NCBI GenBank assembly: GCA_024516155.1
Contig: JAJJXM010000017.1
Location: 310,001 to 374,000 of the forward strand
Origin: Pyronema omphalodes
Lineage: Eukaryota > Ascomycota > Pezizomycetes > Pezizales > Pyronemataceae
Direction: 5' to 3'
Length of the DNA stretch: 64,000 nucleotides
The notes beneath the pieces were generated by a model. The model was not told where the DNA came from. It did no database searches and worked only from the letters and a program-made list of their open reading frames with translations. Position 1 is the first letter of the stretch; every line of letters starts with the position of its first letter. The position numbers were made by a program, and so were the translations under genes. Shown here piece after piece: positions 45,934-56,815 of this stretch.

Positions 45934-47131
45934 TGTGTATGGTCTGGTATGTATGGTATATGTTCTACTTTTTTATATACATATATATTCACACACCGGG
46001 GACATACGGAATATACGGGACATATTTTATTGAACAGCTTTCAGTAAGGATATGTATGGCAGCGTGTTTCTATTGCGTTTTATAGATGCGGTAGTAGTGA
46101 TTTAGAAGTTGTGTGGGAGGGGTATTTTGTAAGCTGCAGTAGAAGCATTGTCGAAGCGTTCTTGAAGCGTTGCTATGGCCTTGTGGGAAGTTTTTTCATT
46201 CTACTGTATATACGCTTGTGTTTTTGTTTTTGTTTTTTGTTTTTTGTTTTCATCAAGCCCGGTATTTCTCCGAAGATGCGGCTCCATCTTAAATTTAATC
46301 TGACGTCCGTTGCTCGATTACCTATTGTGATCATTGCGGTCCACCGGCTGCCTCCTCATCTAATCCAGATTCCAACCAACCAATCCAGGTTCCACTGTTC
46401 CACTGTTCTCTAGTTCCAGCCACATTGGAATATAGTCCTGATTCAGTGATTGGACACGGACACCTCGGTGGCTAGCCTGCGACCCCGCGAACAACAAACG
46501 CCGATGAATGTCGCCGCATCGCCGCATCGCCGAACGATGCCGAGAACTCGGTCGGCGCAATTTAAAACAAGTGAACGGTTGGCGGAGAGGGAAAATTCCA
46601 GTTCATCGAAATTGGTCTCTTTGGATGCTCTTCGAGATGGCGAGACTGAGAATGTTATCAACTTATCACGGTTCACCATCTATGCCTAGGATGACTTGCT
46701 CTTCCGCATAGCGGCTGTCATCCCTCCAACTTACAACGTTCATGGTCGTTTATCCCTCTAGTGTGGACCTGCTTGGTGTTTCCAACCTCTCATTGGCCAG
46801 TTCAGGCTCGGCCGTGAGGCTCAAACGCGCATTGCTAGCCGGATGCCGACTCGGAAGCTGACACTTGTCCATTAGAGGCAACACCTCACCCTATCTTGTG
46901 TTAGTAAGCCATTTTTACGAGATTTTTCCGGAACAGAAAAAAAAAAGAACCGAACCGAAGACTAAAAGAGTCACTTCCACACATCCGTTCCTCTTTTCCT
47001 CCACCTACCATCTCCCCTCTCAAAAGAGCCCCAACGCCGTCCTTTTTGAATCCCCTTCTTTCAGCGGATTCATCCTCAAAAGTTCTGTCTGTCGTTATTT
47101 GCTTTTAACGAACCCAACCACATCAATCCCA

Positions 47132-48313
47132 ATGGCTGCCGTCAACAAGCCCCAGGAGAAGCTCTCCGGCCTCGCCCTCTACTCCAGATTCGCCTTCGCT
47201 GGTGCTGTCTGTTGTTCCGTCACCCACGGTGCCTTGACTCCCGTCGATGTGTAAGTTACCGGCTGTTCTTGCTACCCTTTGCTCGACCGACGGATGCATG
47301 GACGAGACAATGCTTTGGGAATTGGGGGATGAAAGCGAGATACAACCACGATAAGCTCGACTACAAAAATCAGTATCTGAAGGCTGCTTTCATCACAATT
47401 CCTCTCGACCATGCATCACGAATTCAGCATCATCAACAGAACAATCGCTAACGACGCCCTTCAGCGTCAAGACCCGTATCCAGCTTGACCCCGCCAAGTA
47501 CAACAAGGGTATGATCGGTGGATTCAAGCAGGTCATCTCCCAGGAGGGTGCTGGTGCTCTCTTGACCGGATTCGGACCTACCGCCGCCGGATACTTCCTC
47601 CAGGGAGCCTTCAAGTTCGGAGGATACGAGCTCTTCAAGCAGCAGGCCATCAACCTCTTCGTACGTTGACCAGTTCCAGGCTTTGGAGTATTGATCCTAA
47701 CAGTCAATAGGGATACGAGACCGCCAAGGAGAACCGCACCGCCGTCTACCTTGCCTCCTCCGCTCTTGCTGAGTTCTTCGCCGACATCGCCCTCTGCCCC
47801 CTTGAGGCCACCCGTATCCGTCTCGTCTCTCAGCCCGAGTTCGCTTCCGGACTTCTCGGAGGATTCTCCAAGATCATGAAGAACGAGGGAATCGGAGCTT
47901 TCTACTCTGGATTCGGACCCATCTTGTTCAAGCAGGTTCCTTACACCATGGCCAAGTTCGTTGTCTACGAGAAGGCCGCCGAGGCTATCTTCGGTGTCTG
48001 GAAGAAGGAGGACCTCTCTGCCCCCATGCAGACCGCCGCCAACTTGTCCGCCGGTTTGATCGCTGGTTTCGCCGCCGCTCTCGTCTCCCAGCCCGCCGAC
48101 ACCATGTTGTCCAAGATCAACAAGACCCCTGGTGCTCCCGGAGAGGGAACCACCTCCCGTCTCATCAAGATCGGAAAGGAGCTCGGACTTAAGGGATCTT
48201 ACACCGGAATCGGTGCCCGTCTCTTCATGGTCGGAACCCTTACCGCTTTCCAGTTCGCTATCTACTCCGACATCAAGAAGGCTCTTGGTGCCACCGGAGG
48301 AGTTGAGTTGTAA
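47132..48313 (+). CDS. MIR1: Mitochondrial phosphate carrier
   Basis: Exons are 47132-47250, 47465-47660 and 47711-48313, giving 305 residues, close to the usual length. Introns have GTAAGT...TTCAG (214 bases, long for this window) and GTACGT...CCTAACAGTCAATAG (50 bases). The three carrier repeats carry the PxD/ExxKxR-type signatures PVDVVKTR (first), PLEATRIR (second) and PADTMLSK (third); the sequence [21 protein letters not shown] is typical of phosphate carriers. The family imports phosphate into the mitochondrial matrix with protons to feed ATP synthesis. Codon use is strongly biased to C-ending codons (GCC, ATC, AAG), as expected of a very highly expressed gene. Confidence 0.95.
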
Positions 48314-49238
48314 AGAATTTTATGATTACTATGGTTGGGTTGGGTACGGTGTAAAATTCATTGGGTTGTATAGCATTCTTTTCTGGTTCGGAAACTTTCT
48401 TTTTTTATACTCTAGCAAAGATCTTTTGGGTGCTATCTTAGACGCTGGTAATAGAGTCGATTTTTTTTGCATCGCCGAGGGACCAATAGGGTTGAAAGAG
48501 AAATTCAATAATCGTGCAATGTCATTCAGATGTTCTTTGTGATTAGTGAACGTGCCCTCTCATCGCACCGTGTCATCGCTTGAGAACGTTGTGTTAAGCT
48601 TATAGGTAATCACCATCGGAATCAACCGTGCTCATCCCCATATTCATCCCCACATCAAATGTCCGTTCATCCTCGTATTACGGTTCGTGGGTGTGAGCTC
48701 AGACGCCAAAGATCCACTACACGTGTCCTGGGAAAGACGGAGTTGTTGGTGCGCGGACTTTATCTACTTTTGGAATAGAGATCATTTTAGGCTGAGTAGT
48801 GGAGTAAACTAAAAGTCACGGGATGTAGGGTAGGGTTACAGACACTGCATATAGTATCACGTCAGGACTCAGGACGACAAGGAAAGGGATATAGAGAGGA
48901 ACGACTAAGATTTAAAATGTGAAGGCTATATCAAACGTAGGGATTTAGTGGTACCGTATTGTTGTGGATTGGTTTCTCAAATAAATACGATGATCTTTTA
49001 AGCATGTAATTCCCTAATTATCTTTTCAGGTTCTTTTATAATAGTAATATCTCCACATATTTTCCTACGTATACTCATAAACCCCCCGGAAGATAAAGTA
49101 TCATCCTAACTCATAACCTCATCCCTCTCCAAAAAAAAGTAAAAGAAAAGCATACATCATCATCCATCATCCCTCCTCTTGCATCCCCTTCCCAATTTCC
49201 CCTCATCCCCCTTTTCTTGTCTCCCATTATTCCAACCC
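48314..49238. other. Convergent 3' region between MIR1 and the subtilase
   Basis: About 0.9 kb between two convergent genes. The left part is T-rich 3' UTR of the phosphate carrier. Nothing resembling a gene or tandem repeat is seen; the stretch next to the subtilase stop (49080-49230) is C/T/A-rich. Confidence 0.6.
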
Positions 49239-51094
49239 TTAAAAACAATTCGCACGATTAAAAGCAACACGATTATACAAATCCGCACTAGCAGCACATC
49301 CTTCAAAAGATCCAACGGGGAAATCTTGTAGAGCTCCATTGTCGCTGAAGTACTTTTCGACTAGACCTTTACGGTCTGCGTCTGGGTTGTCGTAGCCCCA
49401 GCGGCATTTGTTGTATAGGACTAGGCCGGCTACCATTGGTGCGCTGTGAGGAGAAGGGGGGTCAGTATTCGTCTTATTTTTTGATATGGTGCGGCGGCGG
49501 GGTGGGTGAGCAGCGGGGGTAATGTGGAGGGGGATAGGGAGGATAAGATGACATACGCCATAGAAGTACCCGACAAAAGTCTAGTACCATTATCAAGATA
49601 AGAGGATTGAATATTCTGTCCAGGAGCAAAAATGTCGATACAACATCCGCCGTTGCTGTAGGTTGAGACTTGTTCGTTGATACTCATGGAACCTACGGTG
49701 ATGGCGTCTACTACTGAGGCGGGGCTGAATTCACAGGAGTCCGCGCCCTGAGGTGGGGTGTTAGTGGGTTGGAAGAAGGGGGAGATGGGAGGAGGGTGGT
49801 ATTACGTAGCCGTTTCCACCTGCTACTACTACGGTCATGCCGTTGTCGATAGCTGCTTGTACTGCTTTATTGATTGGTGGGAAGGATCCTCCTCCTATTC
49901 ATTATTATATCAGTATCAATCATTCCATATATCTTCCAAACAAGAATTCAAAACTTACCAAGCGACATATTAATCACACTAGTTTTCAACGCCTTCCTCA
50001 TCTTCGCATCTTTCACCGCCCAATTTATCCCCGCAATAACCCCCGCCCAAGTCCCACTACACTCCGCATTTACACCCTCCAAAACCTTCACTCCCACCAA
50101 TCTCGCCGACTTCATAACCCCATGTACCGAGCCACCAATAATCCCCGCCACATGAGTTCCATGCCCACAAATATCCTCATCAGGCCATAATCCAACTCTA
50201 TGATTATACCCGATTTCTCCGCGGCCAGCATAATCCGGATGATTCGGAAGTATCCCAGAATCAATAACATAAGCAGTCGGAGGACTATCTCTAGGACATT
50301 TTCCAGTGTATCGGTCATATACATATTTTCCCCAGCCGGTATTGGTGGTGTTTGGGGGCGCTCCCATGTGTGAAATTCGTCCTAGTCCCCAGAGTCCGTC
50401 GATCTCTGAGGTCGGAAGCTTTTGCTCGGTACAGGGGAATCTTTGGCTTAAGGTGATGTCCCCGGATGTGGGCCGCTGTTCGGGGGTGGCCGATGATGGC
50501 TTTTCGATGCGTTTGATAAGGCCGCTTGGGGCTTGGGTTCGGACTATTGCATCTTGGGTCACGTCGACAACCTAGGTAAGGAACAGAAGTTAGTAAGTAA
50601 GTCAGTAAGCAAGGTGTCATGATGTAATGATATAGTGTATTGGGTAAGCCTTCAAAAAAACGAGTGATCCCATAATGAAGTCATCAAAGTGAGGGGAAGG
50701 TGTATGTAATGTGCATTGTGCAATATATCCATAGAAACTTTAATTCCTGTTTGTTTTTTGCTGCTTGCTTACTTACCTCATTTCTTTTCTTAATTTCTTC
50801 AACCATTGCTTTGGAAAAAGTTCCGGAATATCCCATAAACCCTGGGATTTGGTATTTTGACTTCACACCGTATTCTGGTGCGCCGGCTTCTCGCTTGTGG
50901 TTCTCTTTGGATAGAGCTTCGTTCAGCCAGTCGAAATGTGCGTTGTCCCCTTTGGATGACATGGTGATCGTGTCTTTGAATTGGATAATGTAACTGTCGG
51001 GAACATATTCTGGGGTTGCTGATTGTTTACTAGCAGGAACACCTGCGAGAACAAGGGAGGCAATTGAAAGGATGGTGAGAATCGAGAACTTCAT
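49239..51094 (-). CDS. Secreted subtilisin-like serine protease (S8, proteinase K-like)
   Basis: Exons on the minus strand are 51094-50777, 50571-49959, 49894-49806, 49747-49557 and 49443-49239, giving 471 residues. All four introns have good donors (GTAAGT, GTAAGT, GTAATA, GTATGT) and AG acceptors, and frames join exactly. Residues 1-~18 are a signal peptide (MKFSILTILSIASLVLAG). Residues ~30-120 are an I9-type inhibitory propeptide (YIIQFKD). The S8 domain has Asp210 in AYVIDSGI, His243 in GHGTHVAG, oxyanion-side GGNG and Ser402 in GTSMAAP. It is expected to be exported, autoprocessed and to degrade protein outside the cell or in the vacuole. The linker between propeptide and Asp is longer than usual, with a CP-rich insertion near CTEQKLPTSE. 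Confidence 0.93.
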
Positions 51095-51525
51095 GATAGC
51101 GGTGGAAGTTTGATCTTGGGATGGTAAGTCATAAGATAGGTGGCAAGACAATGATTTTATAGAAGAAAAATATATAACGGGTAGAACTGTGGACTGTAGT
51201 GCTTTGGGGGAATAATGTAAAAATAACTATAGTAATGCACATTGTGTCACGGAACTATCTGGGAGGCGTTGAGGGGTGATGTAACAACGGAATAACATGG
51301 GCCTAAAGAAAAAAAAATAATGACGGAAATGGCGAATTGAGGTTGGGGTTGGGAGGGGTTTCTTTTTTGTGGGATGCACGGGTCAATTGTGCATGCTATA
51401 CAGTTATGGACGCAGGTGAAACTTAATCCATAACCGTTTTGTATGCGTAACATAAGCTTCAGCTATTGTGTAATGTCAGTTGACACTTTCTAGAAAGTAA
51501 AACAATCCATAATGAGATAGCGTCA

Positions 51526-51544
51526 CCCCCCCCCCCCCCCCCCC
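51526..51544. repeat. Poly-C tract (19 C)
   Basis: A run of 19 C residues followed by TCCCCCCACCTCCCC, about 430 bases upstream of the subtilase start. Confidence 0.95.
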
Positions 51545-52463
51545 TCCCCCCACCTCCCCACAAATGTGCAATCTCTGAGTTGTCCTCATGTTCAAGTGCA
51601 ACTTTTACGCCTCAAGTATCTTTTTTGATTTCTTTCTGAATTTTGCATTGTTTTGATAATACAGAGAGACAGATGAACACACAGTTTTCGATTTGATGGA
51701 AAAGAAAATCAGCCACCAGGATTAATTAGAATGTGGATTATGCTGACCGGTAATACGTCTGTAACCCCCCGCTTGTTTCTTCGGATACATGCTTAAGGCA
51801 TAATGAATGGAGTAGGAAACAACTCCAGGATGCATAGATGGACATTCATTCTTCTCTCGAAATATCTTTACAATGTTGTCTCTATTCGGAGTATGAAACG
51901 GGCCATTATTTGACTCCGAGATTTAATATGACTATCTAACCGTTGTTGATACCTCACTCTTGGTGCAGTTAATGTAATTGATCGGGATACCTTATTGCCT
52001 GTAATCCGAGCGCAATCCGGACCGATATTTTGAGGTAACAACCGATTGAGAAACTTAAAACGGTTATTTGTACGATTCTACATGACTTCGATGCAGCTGG
52101 GTATGGTCGATGTGTTCCGTTCTACAGCCCCTTTGTCCGGCAGCATCCAGACGGACTTGATGTTCGAATGTACAACTAGATTCGTCTAGAAGGTTATTAC
52201 TATGCAATATATTAACTCGTTGCTTGTACTTGCTGATGGAGGCAAGAGGTTAGTGTGTAGCGGGATAAAGGATATGGATAGCTACTCTCAGTAAAATCCC
52301 GCCACTTTTACGGTAGTTTGGTCGAGTTCCGTATCAGCGGCGAGTTTTCATAGTATCAACTTAATATCCATTCACGGAGCTATGGATATGGGTAATGATT
52401 CCAAATTCTTCAACGGCATAGATGCATTCATCAACGGCGAGACTGTAGATATCTCAGCATTTT

Positions 52464-53003
52464 TCATGCACGATCTGCAAGTTGTATCTTTAACGGAGCG
52501 GTCACCCAAGGAAGGAAATACACGGATGATGCGCGCTTCCGTCGGCTACTTACTAGGTTGACCAGAGTAGAGAATTCATGCAAGTAAGATCCGGAAGTAT
52601 CGCCAACATAAGTTTGACGGCTCAGGTGAGGAGAAAGCTGATTGGATTGCAGGTTCTCCTTATCCGCGTGGCTTCTCAAGTTTTTGAACAATGGTGCACT
52701 TTTGTCATATTGGAGGTCATTGAACTTTTTAGGGATCTCGATTTTCGTACATGAAACACATATCACGCGAAGTGTAAATGCGGGACGATCATCGCAGTAT
52801 TCATCACGGGAACAGAAATCTTGGTTGATTAGCTTTAACTCTAACGGTTCGACCGGAAAGAAAGTATGACATGGAGCTAATTCGACATATCCGAGCGGGA
52901 ACATGCTGTGATTGATTGCGGAGTAAGGGTTTGAATCTCGAAACCCTATCCGGTATCCAATGCGTGGTTGATAGCGATAGTCAACTGTGGGGGTCACCAC
53001 CAC
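52464..53003 (-). CDS. Uncertain ORF, hypothetical protein
   Basis: An open frame of about 179 codons on the minus strand has mixed, protein-like composition, with a Cys-rich stretch around CSRDEYCDD and CVSC and a basic patch SSRRKRAS. It lacks an ATG at its upstream end: the first in-frame candidate is GTG, and an ATG about 30 bases further upstream is out of frame without splicing. I recognise no family. It may be an exon of a gene whose other parts I could not place, a decayed gene, or chance. Confidence 0.25.
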   Translation of the reverse strand: MVVTPTVDYRYQPRIGYRIGFRDSNPYSAINHSMFPLGYVELAPCHTFFPVEPLELKLINQDFCSRDEYCDDRPAFTLRVICVSCTKIEIPKKFNDLQYDKSAPLFKNLRSHADKENLQSNQLSPHLSRQTYVGDTSGSYLHEFSTLVNLVSSRRKRASSVYFLPWVTAPLKIQLADRA

Positions 53004-53506
53004 GCTGACCCCTCACCTGAACACGGCCATGATGGAAAAAATGTTATACATCTAAACTAAAATTTACGGAAACAATTATTGAGAACTTTGAAGTATACTT
53101 ACCCCATGAAAATCCCATTCCAGACATGTCACCGTGTGGCTGCGGCGATTACGCGCGACAAAGGTTTCGCGTTTTAGCGCGTTTTACCTGCAGCAGCAAG
53201 AGATGAGATCGTGGCTGAACACGGAAGCGCAGATGCCTGCAAAGGCGCGATCATGCGAGTATCTCCTAATTTCATTGAAGTTACAATTGCATCCATACAA
53301 CAACAGAGAATATGCATTTAGTCTAGATCCGACGTTACCCAGGATATAATCATGACAAACTTTTGCATTAGAGACCCATTCGTTCATTTCTCCGTAATAC
53401 ATGGTAGATAACAAACGTAAAAACAAAATATGCAACAAAAACAAAACCAGACCCGTAAAGAAGAAGATACACCCAGAAATCAAAAATATACTACAGCATC
53501 AAAAAT

Positions 53507-55152
53507 TTAGTCGCTAGTTTTCCGCTTCTTGTCCTTCTTCTCCTTCTTTTCTTTCTTCTCCTTCTTCTCCTCCTTCTTCTCCTTCTTTTCCTTCTTCTCC
53601 TTCTTGTCCTTCTTCTCCTTCTTCTTCTTGGACTTCTCGTCATCGCTGTCCTCGTCAATGTCCATCTCAGTGGCAGCCTCTACGGGAGCATCCTCCATAA
53701 CGGCATCTGCGTCCTCGTTGTATCTCTTGTTTCCAACCTTAAGCTCGAACTTGTTGGGGTTTGACTTTCCAGCGGTGAAGTTCTCCTCTCTGGGCAAAGG
53801 AGGCTTACCCTCAAGGTGACGGACACGTCCCTCAACCTTGCGGCGCATCTCAATACCCAACTTACCCTCGGATGCATCCTCGGGCTTCTCCTCGTTAAGA
53901 GCATCGTAACGGACTCCGAGAGAGGTCTTGGCAGCCAACATACGGGCAACCTTACCCTTGTTCTTTCCGGTAGACTGACCAATCAAAGAGGCGTGGTAGA
54001 TGAGACCGTACTTGGGTGTGTCGTGCTTGGTCTTGAGAGCACGGAAGAGAGCCTTCTCGGCTCCGAGAATCTGGAGGGTGGAGGCAGGAGCCTTGGCAAG
54101 GGAGACAAGGGATCCAGCATGGGCAATCAAACGAGCTCCAACGAGCTCACCAACGAGAACAGTGAGATTAGGGGCAATAGCGTTCATACGGGCAGTGAGG
54201 TAGGTGGAGAGCTGAATACGGTACTCAGCGAGAGAGATAACCTGGTCTGCGAGGGCGCGGATGTTGACCAAGTCCTGCTCGGTGATCTCGGTTCCCATGG
54301 AAACCTCAGCAGCAGCCTTGAGCTGGGTTTCAACCTCCTCAGGAAGAACCTCAGAGAGATCAGTGGTAGCACAAGCAGTACGCATTCCCATGGTCTGGAT
54401 AACACGGGCGTAGGCCATGTTGTCGTTGATGATCTTGGCCATCTCGGGGAAGTGCCATCCGTACCACTCCTTAACACGCATAGCGTAGATGTTGAGCTCC
54501 TTGTCGAGATCGTCAAGAAGGGCAATGGCCTGGACAATCATGGTGTCGACCTTGTCGGCAGAGAACTTCAACTTGTGGCGGGAAAGAGAGTGGGAGAGAC
54601 CAAGGGACATGGTGGAGAGGTCCTGGGGAGTAAGACCGGGGATCAAGGAGGTGAGGTGCTGGCGGATTCCACGGTAAAGGTCTGCAGTGGTAGAGTCGGA
54701 GATGACAGTGAGGGAAAGTCCGGGGAGCTTGTTGATGGCGTTTCCTTCACAATTTCATTAGCCACGATTTTCGTGGTTTGATACGGTGTTACAAAACACG
54801 TAGATGTAAACATACCGAGCTTGGGGTCGGCAACGACGAGCGATCCCTTCTTCTCATCCTTGAGTCCATCAAGCATGGAGGAAAGCATAGGAGAAACCTT
54901 GGACTCAACGAGCGCAGAGACTTCCTCAAGGGCGGTCGCGGCGCTGTCGAACTTCGCGAACTGCTTAAGCTTGAGCCTTTACAAATATTAGCAATTAATT
55001 ACGACATATCAGAAGAGCATAACACACAATCCAGCGGCACCCTCGGGGGTCGACAACTCGGAGGCCAAGTTCTCATTCTTCAACAGCTTCTTGTCCTTGG
55101 CCTTGAACAAAGCGTATCCGGCGCTGGTCTCAGCGAGGATAAGGAACGTCAT
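53507..55152 (-). CDS. NOP58: NOP58, box C/D snoRNP core protein
   Basis: Exons on the minus strand are 55152-55028, 54976-54816 and 54744-53507, giving 507 residues. Donors are GTGTGT and GTATGT; acceptors are AAAG and GAAG; both junctions rebuild conserved sequence (AAGLLKLKQF and [12 protein letters not shown]). Domains are the N-terminal NOP5NT domain ([16 protein letters not shown]), a central coiled coil/NOSIC region ([16 protein letters not shown]), and the Nop domain ([32 protein letters not shown]). A Lys/Glu-rich KKE tail follows from about residue 440 ([10 protein letters not shown] units, ending KKRKTSD). The protein holds box C/D snoRNAs with NOP56, SNU13 and fibrillarin, in nucleolar rRNA 2'-O-methylation and 18S processing. 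It is divergent from the neighbouring uS15m gene. Confidence 0.96.
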
Positions 55153-55481
55153 TTTGTCTGGTAATTCGTCTCGTTTGTCGGATCGAATTGAGCGTTGCTG
55201 CAATTAAGCTGACCGACGTAACGGTTGTTCGTGGTGGTTGACGAGAAAATACTGGGAGGTTTTCGTGGTGTCTCGCGCAGAAAAAGACTTCGAACTTTTT
55301 TCATTGGCGAGTTTTTAGTCAGTGGTCACGTGTAGTAGTGCGGCTCTTCCATTGACTACGAGCCGCACGAAAACTTTCGACACACGCAAGACGAGCACGA
55401 GGCCGAGCAAGCAAGCAAGCATCGCCGCCAATCAACCATCGAGAGAGGGGCAAAGAGCTGCACAACTCCGCCTTACCCGCC
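55153..55481. promoter_or_regulatory. Shared divergent promoter of NOP58 and uS15m
   Basis: Only 329 bases separate the two start codons on opposite strands. The sequence is not repetitive. It contains GTCACGTG near 55325, an E-box/CACGTG-type word, and paired AGCCGCACG and GTGCGGCTC words at about 55338-55371. No transcription starts can be placed. The arrangement pairs a nucleolar ribosome-biogenesis gene with a mitochondrial ribosome gene. Confidence 0.5.
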
Positions 55482-56442
55482 ATGTCTTCCAGACTCTCGG
55501 TTTCCCTCGCGAACGCCTTTTCGACTCTGCGGATCACCCCCACGGGTACCCCTCCATCTCCAAATCCCTCCCAATGGCCCCACTAACATCGATTCAGTCC
55601 CGGCAGTTCGCAACTTCTCTACCACTCCCGCCCAGCTCAAGAAGAAGATCGTACGTGTGACCTTCAACCCACATGCTCTCGCTGCCTCGAAGAAGAGAAG
55701 AGAAGCAAATGTTTCTCGCCAAAGAGTTCTTCAGAAGGAACGCGAAGCAGCTGCCGTAGATCCGGTTTTGGGCCGAGAGACCGAGTTCCTCAAGTCGCTC
55801 GATGTCGTACCTCCTCCTCTACCCTCCGTCGATGCCGTCCAGAATCACAGCGCGAAGCTTCCCTCTCCCGAGCAGCAGCGTCTCAACCACTTCCTTGCCA
55901 ACAGGGAGTTCTCCGAGTTCATGAGCAAAAGCAGATCTCTCGCCGACCCATACTACGGTGAGAGTTTCCAGGACGATGACAACAAGGTTGCTTTCCAGGC
56001 GCAGCATGAGCACTCGGTTGAGGCCATCCGTCGTATCATTTCGTTGAGCAACGGAAACTCGGGAGACCGTACTCGAGCGAACAAGCAGATGGTTATCAAC
56101 CTGTTCGGACGTCACACTACCGACAGTATTCTTCCCAAGGACCCCAGCGCACCTGCTACCTCGAACAAGACTCCTCGCGCTGGTCCCGATACCGGTAGTT
56201 CGGAGGTTCAGGCTGCTATCCTGACTGTCAAGATTAGAGCACTTGCAAAGGCTATCACCAGAGAGGATGGATTTGAGACCAAGGACAAGCACAACAAGCG
56301 TAACTTGAGATTGATGGTTCACAGGCGGCAAAAGTTGCTCAAATACTTGAAGAGAAAAGAGAAGGGAGGCATCAGATACAGAAACATCATGGATGCGCTG
56401 GGATTGGACGACGCTGCGGTCGAAAAGGAGTTGTTCTTATAA
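55482..56442 (+). CDS. MRPS28: Mitochondrial small-subunit ribosomal protein uS15m
   Basis: Exons are 55482-55545 and 55598-56442, giving 302 residues. The 52-base intron has GTACCC, CACTAAC and TTCAG, and links a mitochondrial presequence (MSSRLSVSLANAFSTLR, then AVRNFSTTPAQ) to the body. The S15 domain lies at about residues 190-280: GSSEVQAAILTVKIRALAKA, then KDKHNKRNLRLMVHRRQKLL and LKRKEKGGIRYRNIMDALGL. The ~100-residue N-terminal extension is normal for fungal mitochondrial S15 (yeast Mrps28). The protein binds the small-subunit rRNA of the mitochondrial ribosome. Confidence 0.95.
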
Positions 56443-56815
56443 GTAGTGTAGGGTATTCGGCGGTGTATTATATATCAAGGATTCAGGCCTGGTTTTTTTT
56501 GTATAAATAGATCCTTTTCTCGCGGTTAATCGGTTGCATTTTCGAACATCCAACAGGCGGACAATTTTCGGAAAAACACGTTAACACCGACTCTATCTGG
56601 CAATAACGAAATCACGCATACCCGAATACCCGAATACATGGGATATACCGGAGAAAATGCCAATAGATGAGATACGAATATAGGTCACTCCGGAAATGCT
56701 GGCCGAGTCTTGGGGTTGTTCCAATACAATAAGTCCATTATATTTGATGTTTACTCAAGTCATCAAATAGCAACATAAATGAATTGATTAGCGTGCTCCA
56801 TGCAGCACAAGTCCA
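56443..56815. other. Convergent 3' region between uS15m and the deacetylase
   Basis: A 373-base interval between two stop codons; likely two 3' UTRs. The left side has TATATATC and T-runs. No gene or repeat is seen. Confidence 0.6.

Larger units (their letters stand above)
44156..47131. other. Gene-free interval between DGK1 and MIR1
   Basis: About 3 kb without a gene. It holds poly-G tracts (44192-44209, 45043-45054), a TGGCTATGTTTA minisatellite, a CTTT microsatellite, repeated GGATATTGG words (45250-45470), and a TTTGCTGGA minisatellite. From about 46.3 kb the sequence is non-repetitive with several short overlapping ORFs but no recognisable domain. Bases 46900-47131 are the likely promoter and leader of the phosphate carrier (CT-rich, ending CATCAATCCCA before ATG). 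Confidence 0.6.
51095..53506. other. Interval between the subtilase and NOP58
   Basis: The first few hundred bases are the subtilase promoter. A run of 19 C residues is at 51526-51544. From 51.6 to 53.1 kb sequence is non-repetitive; one uncertain ORF is listed separately. The last ~400 bases (53100-53506) next to the NOP58 stop are likely its 3' UTR or terminator. Confidence 0.5.

Noticed and set aside
53529..54781. Long + strand ORFs overlapping NOP58
   Set aside because: Antisense shadows; the minus-strand frame encodes the full conserved NOP58 protein with correct introns.
55819..56331. 170-codon minus-strand ORF inside uS15m
   Set aside because: Antisense shadow of a conserved ribosomal protein exon.
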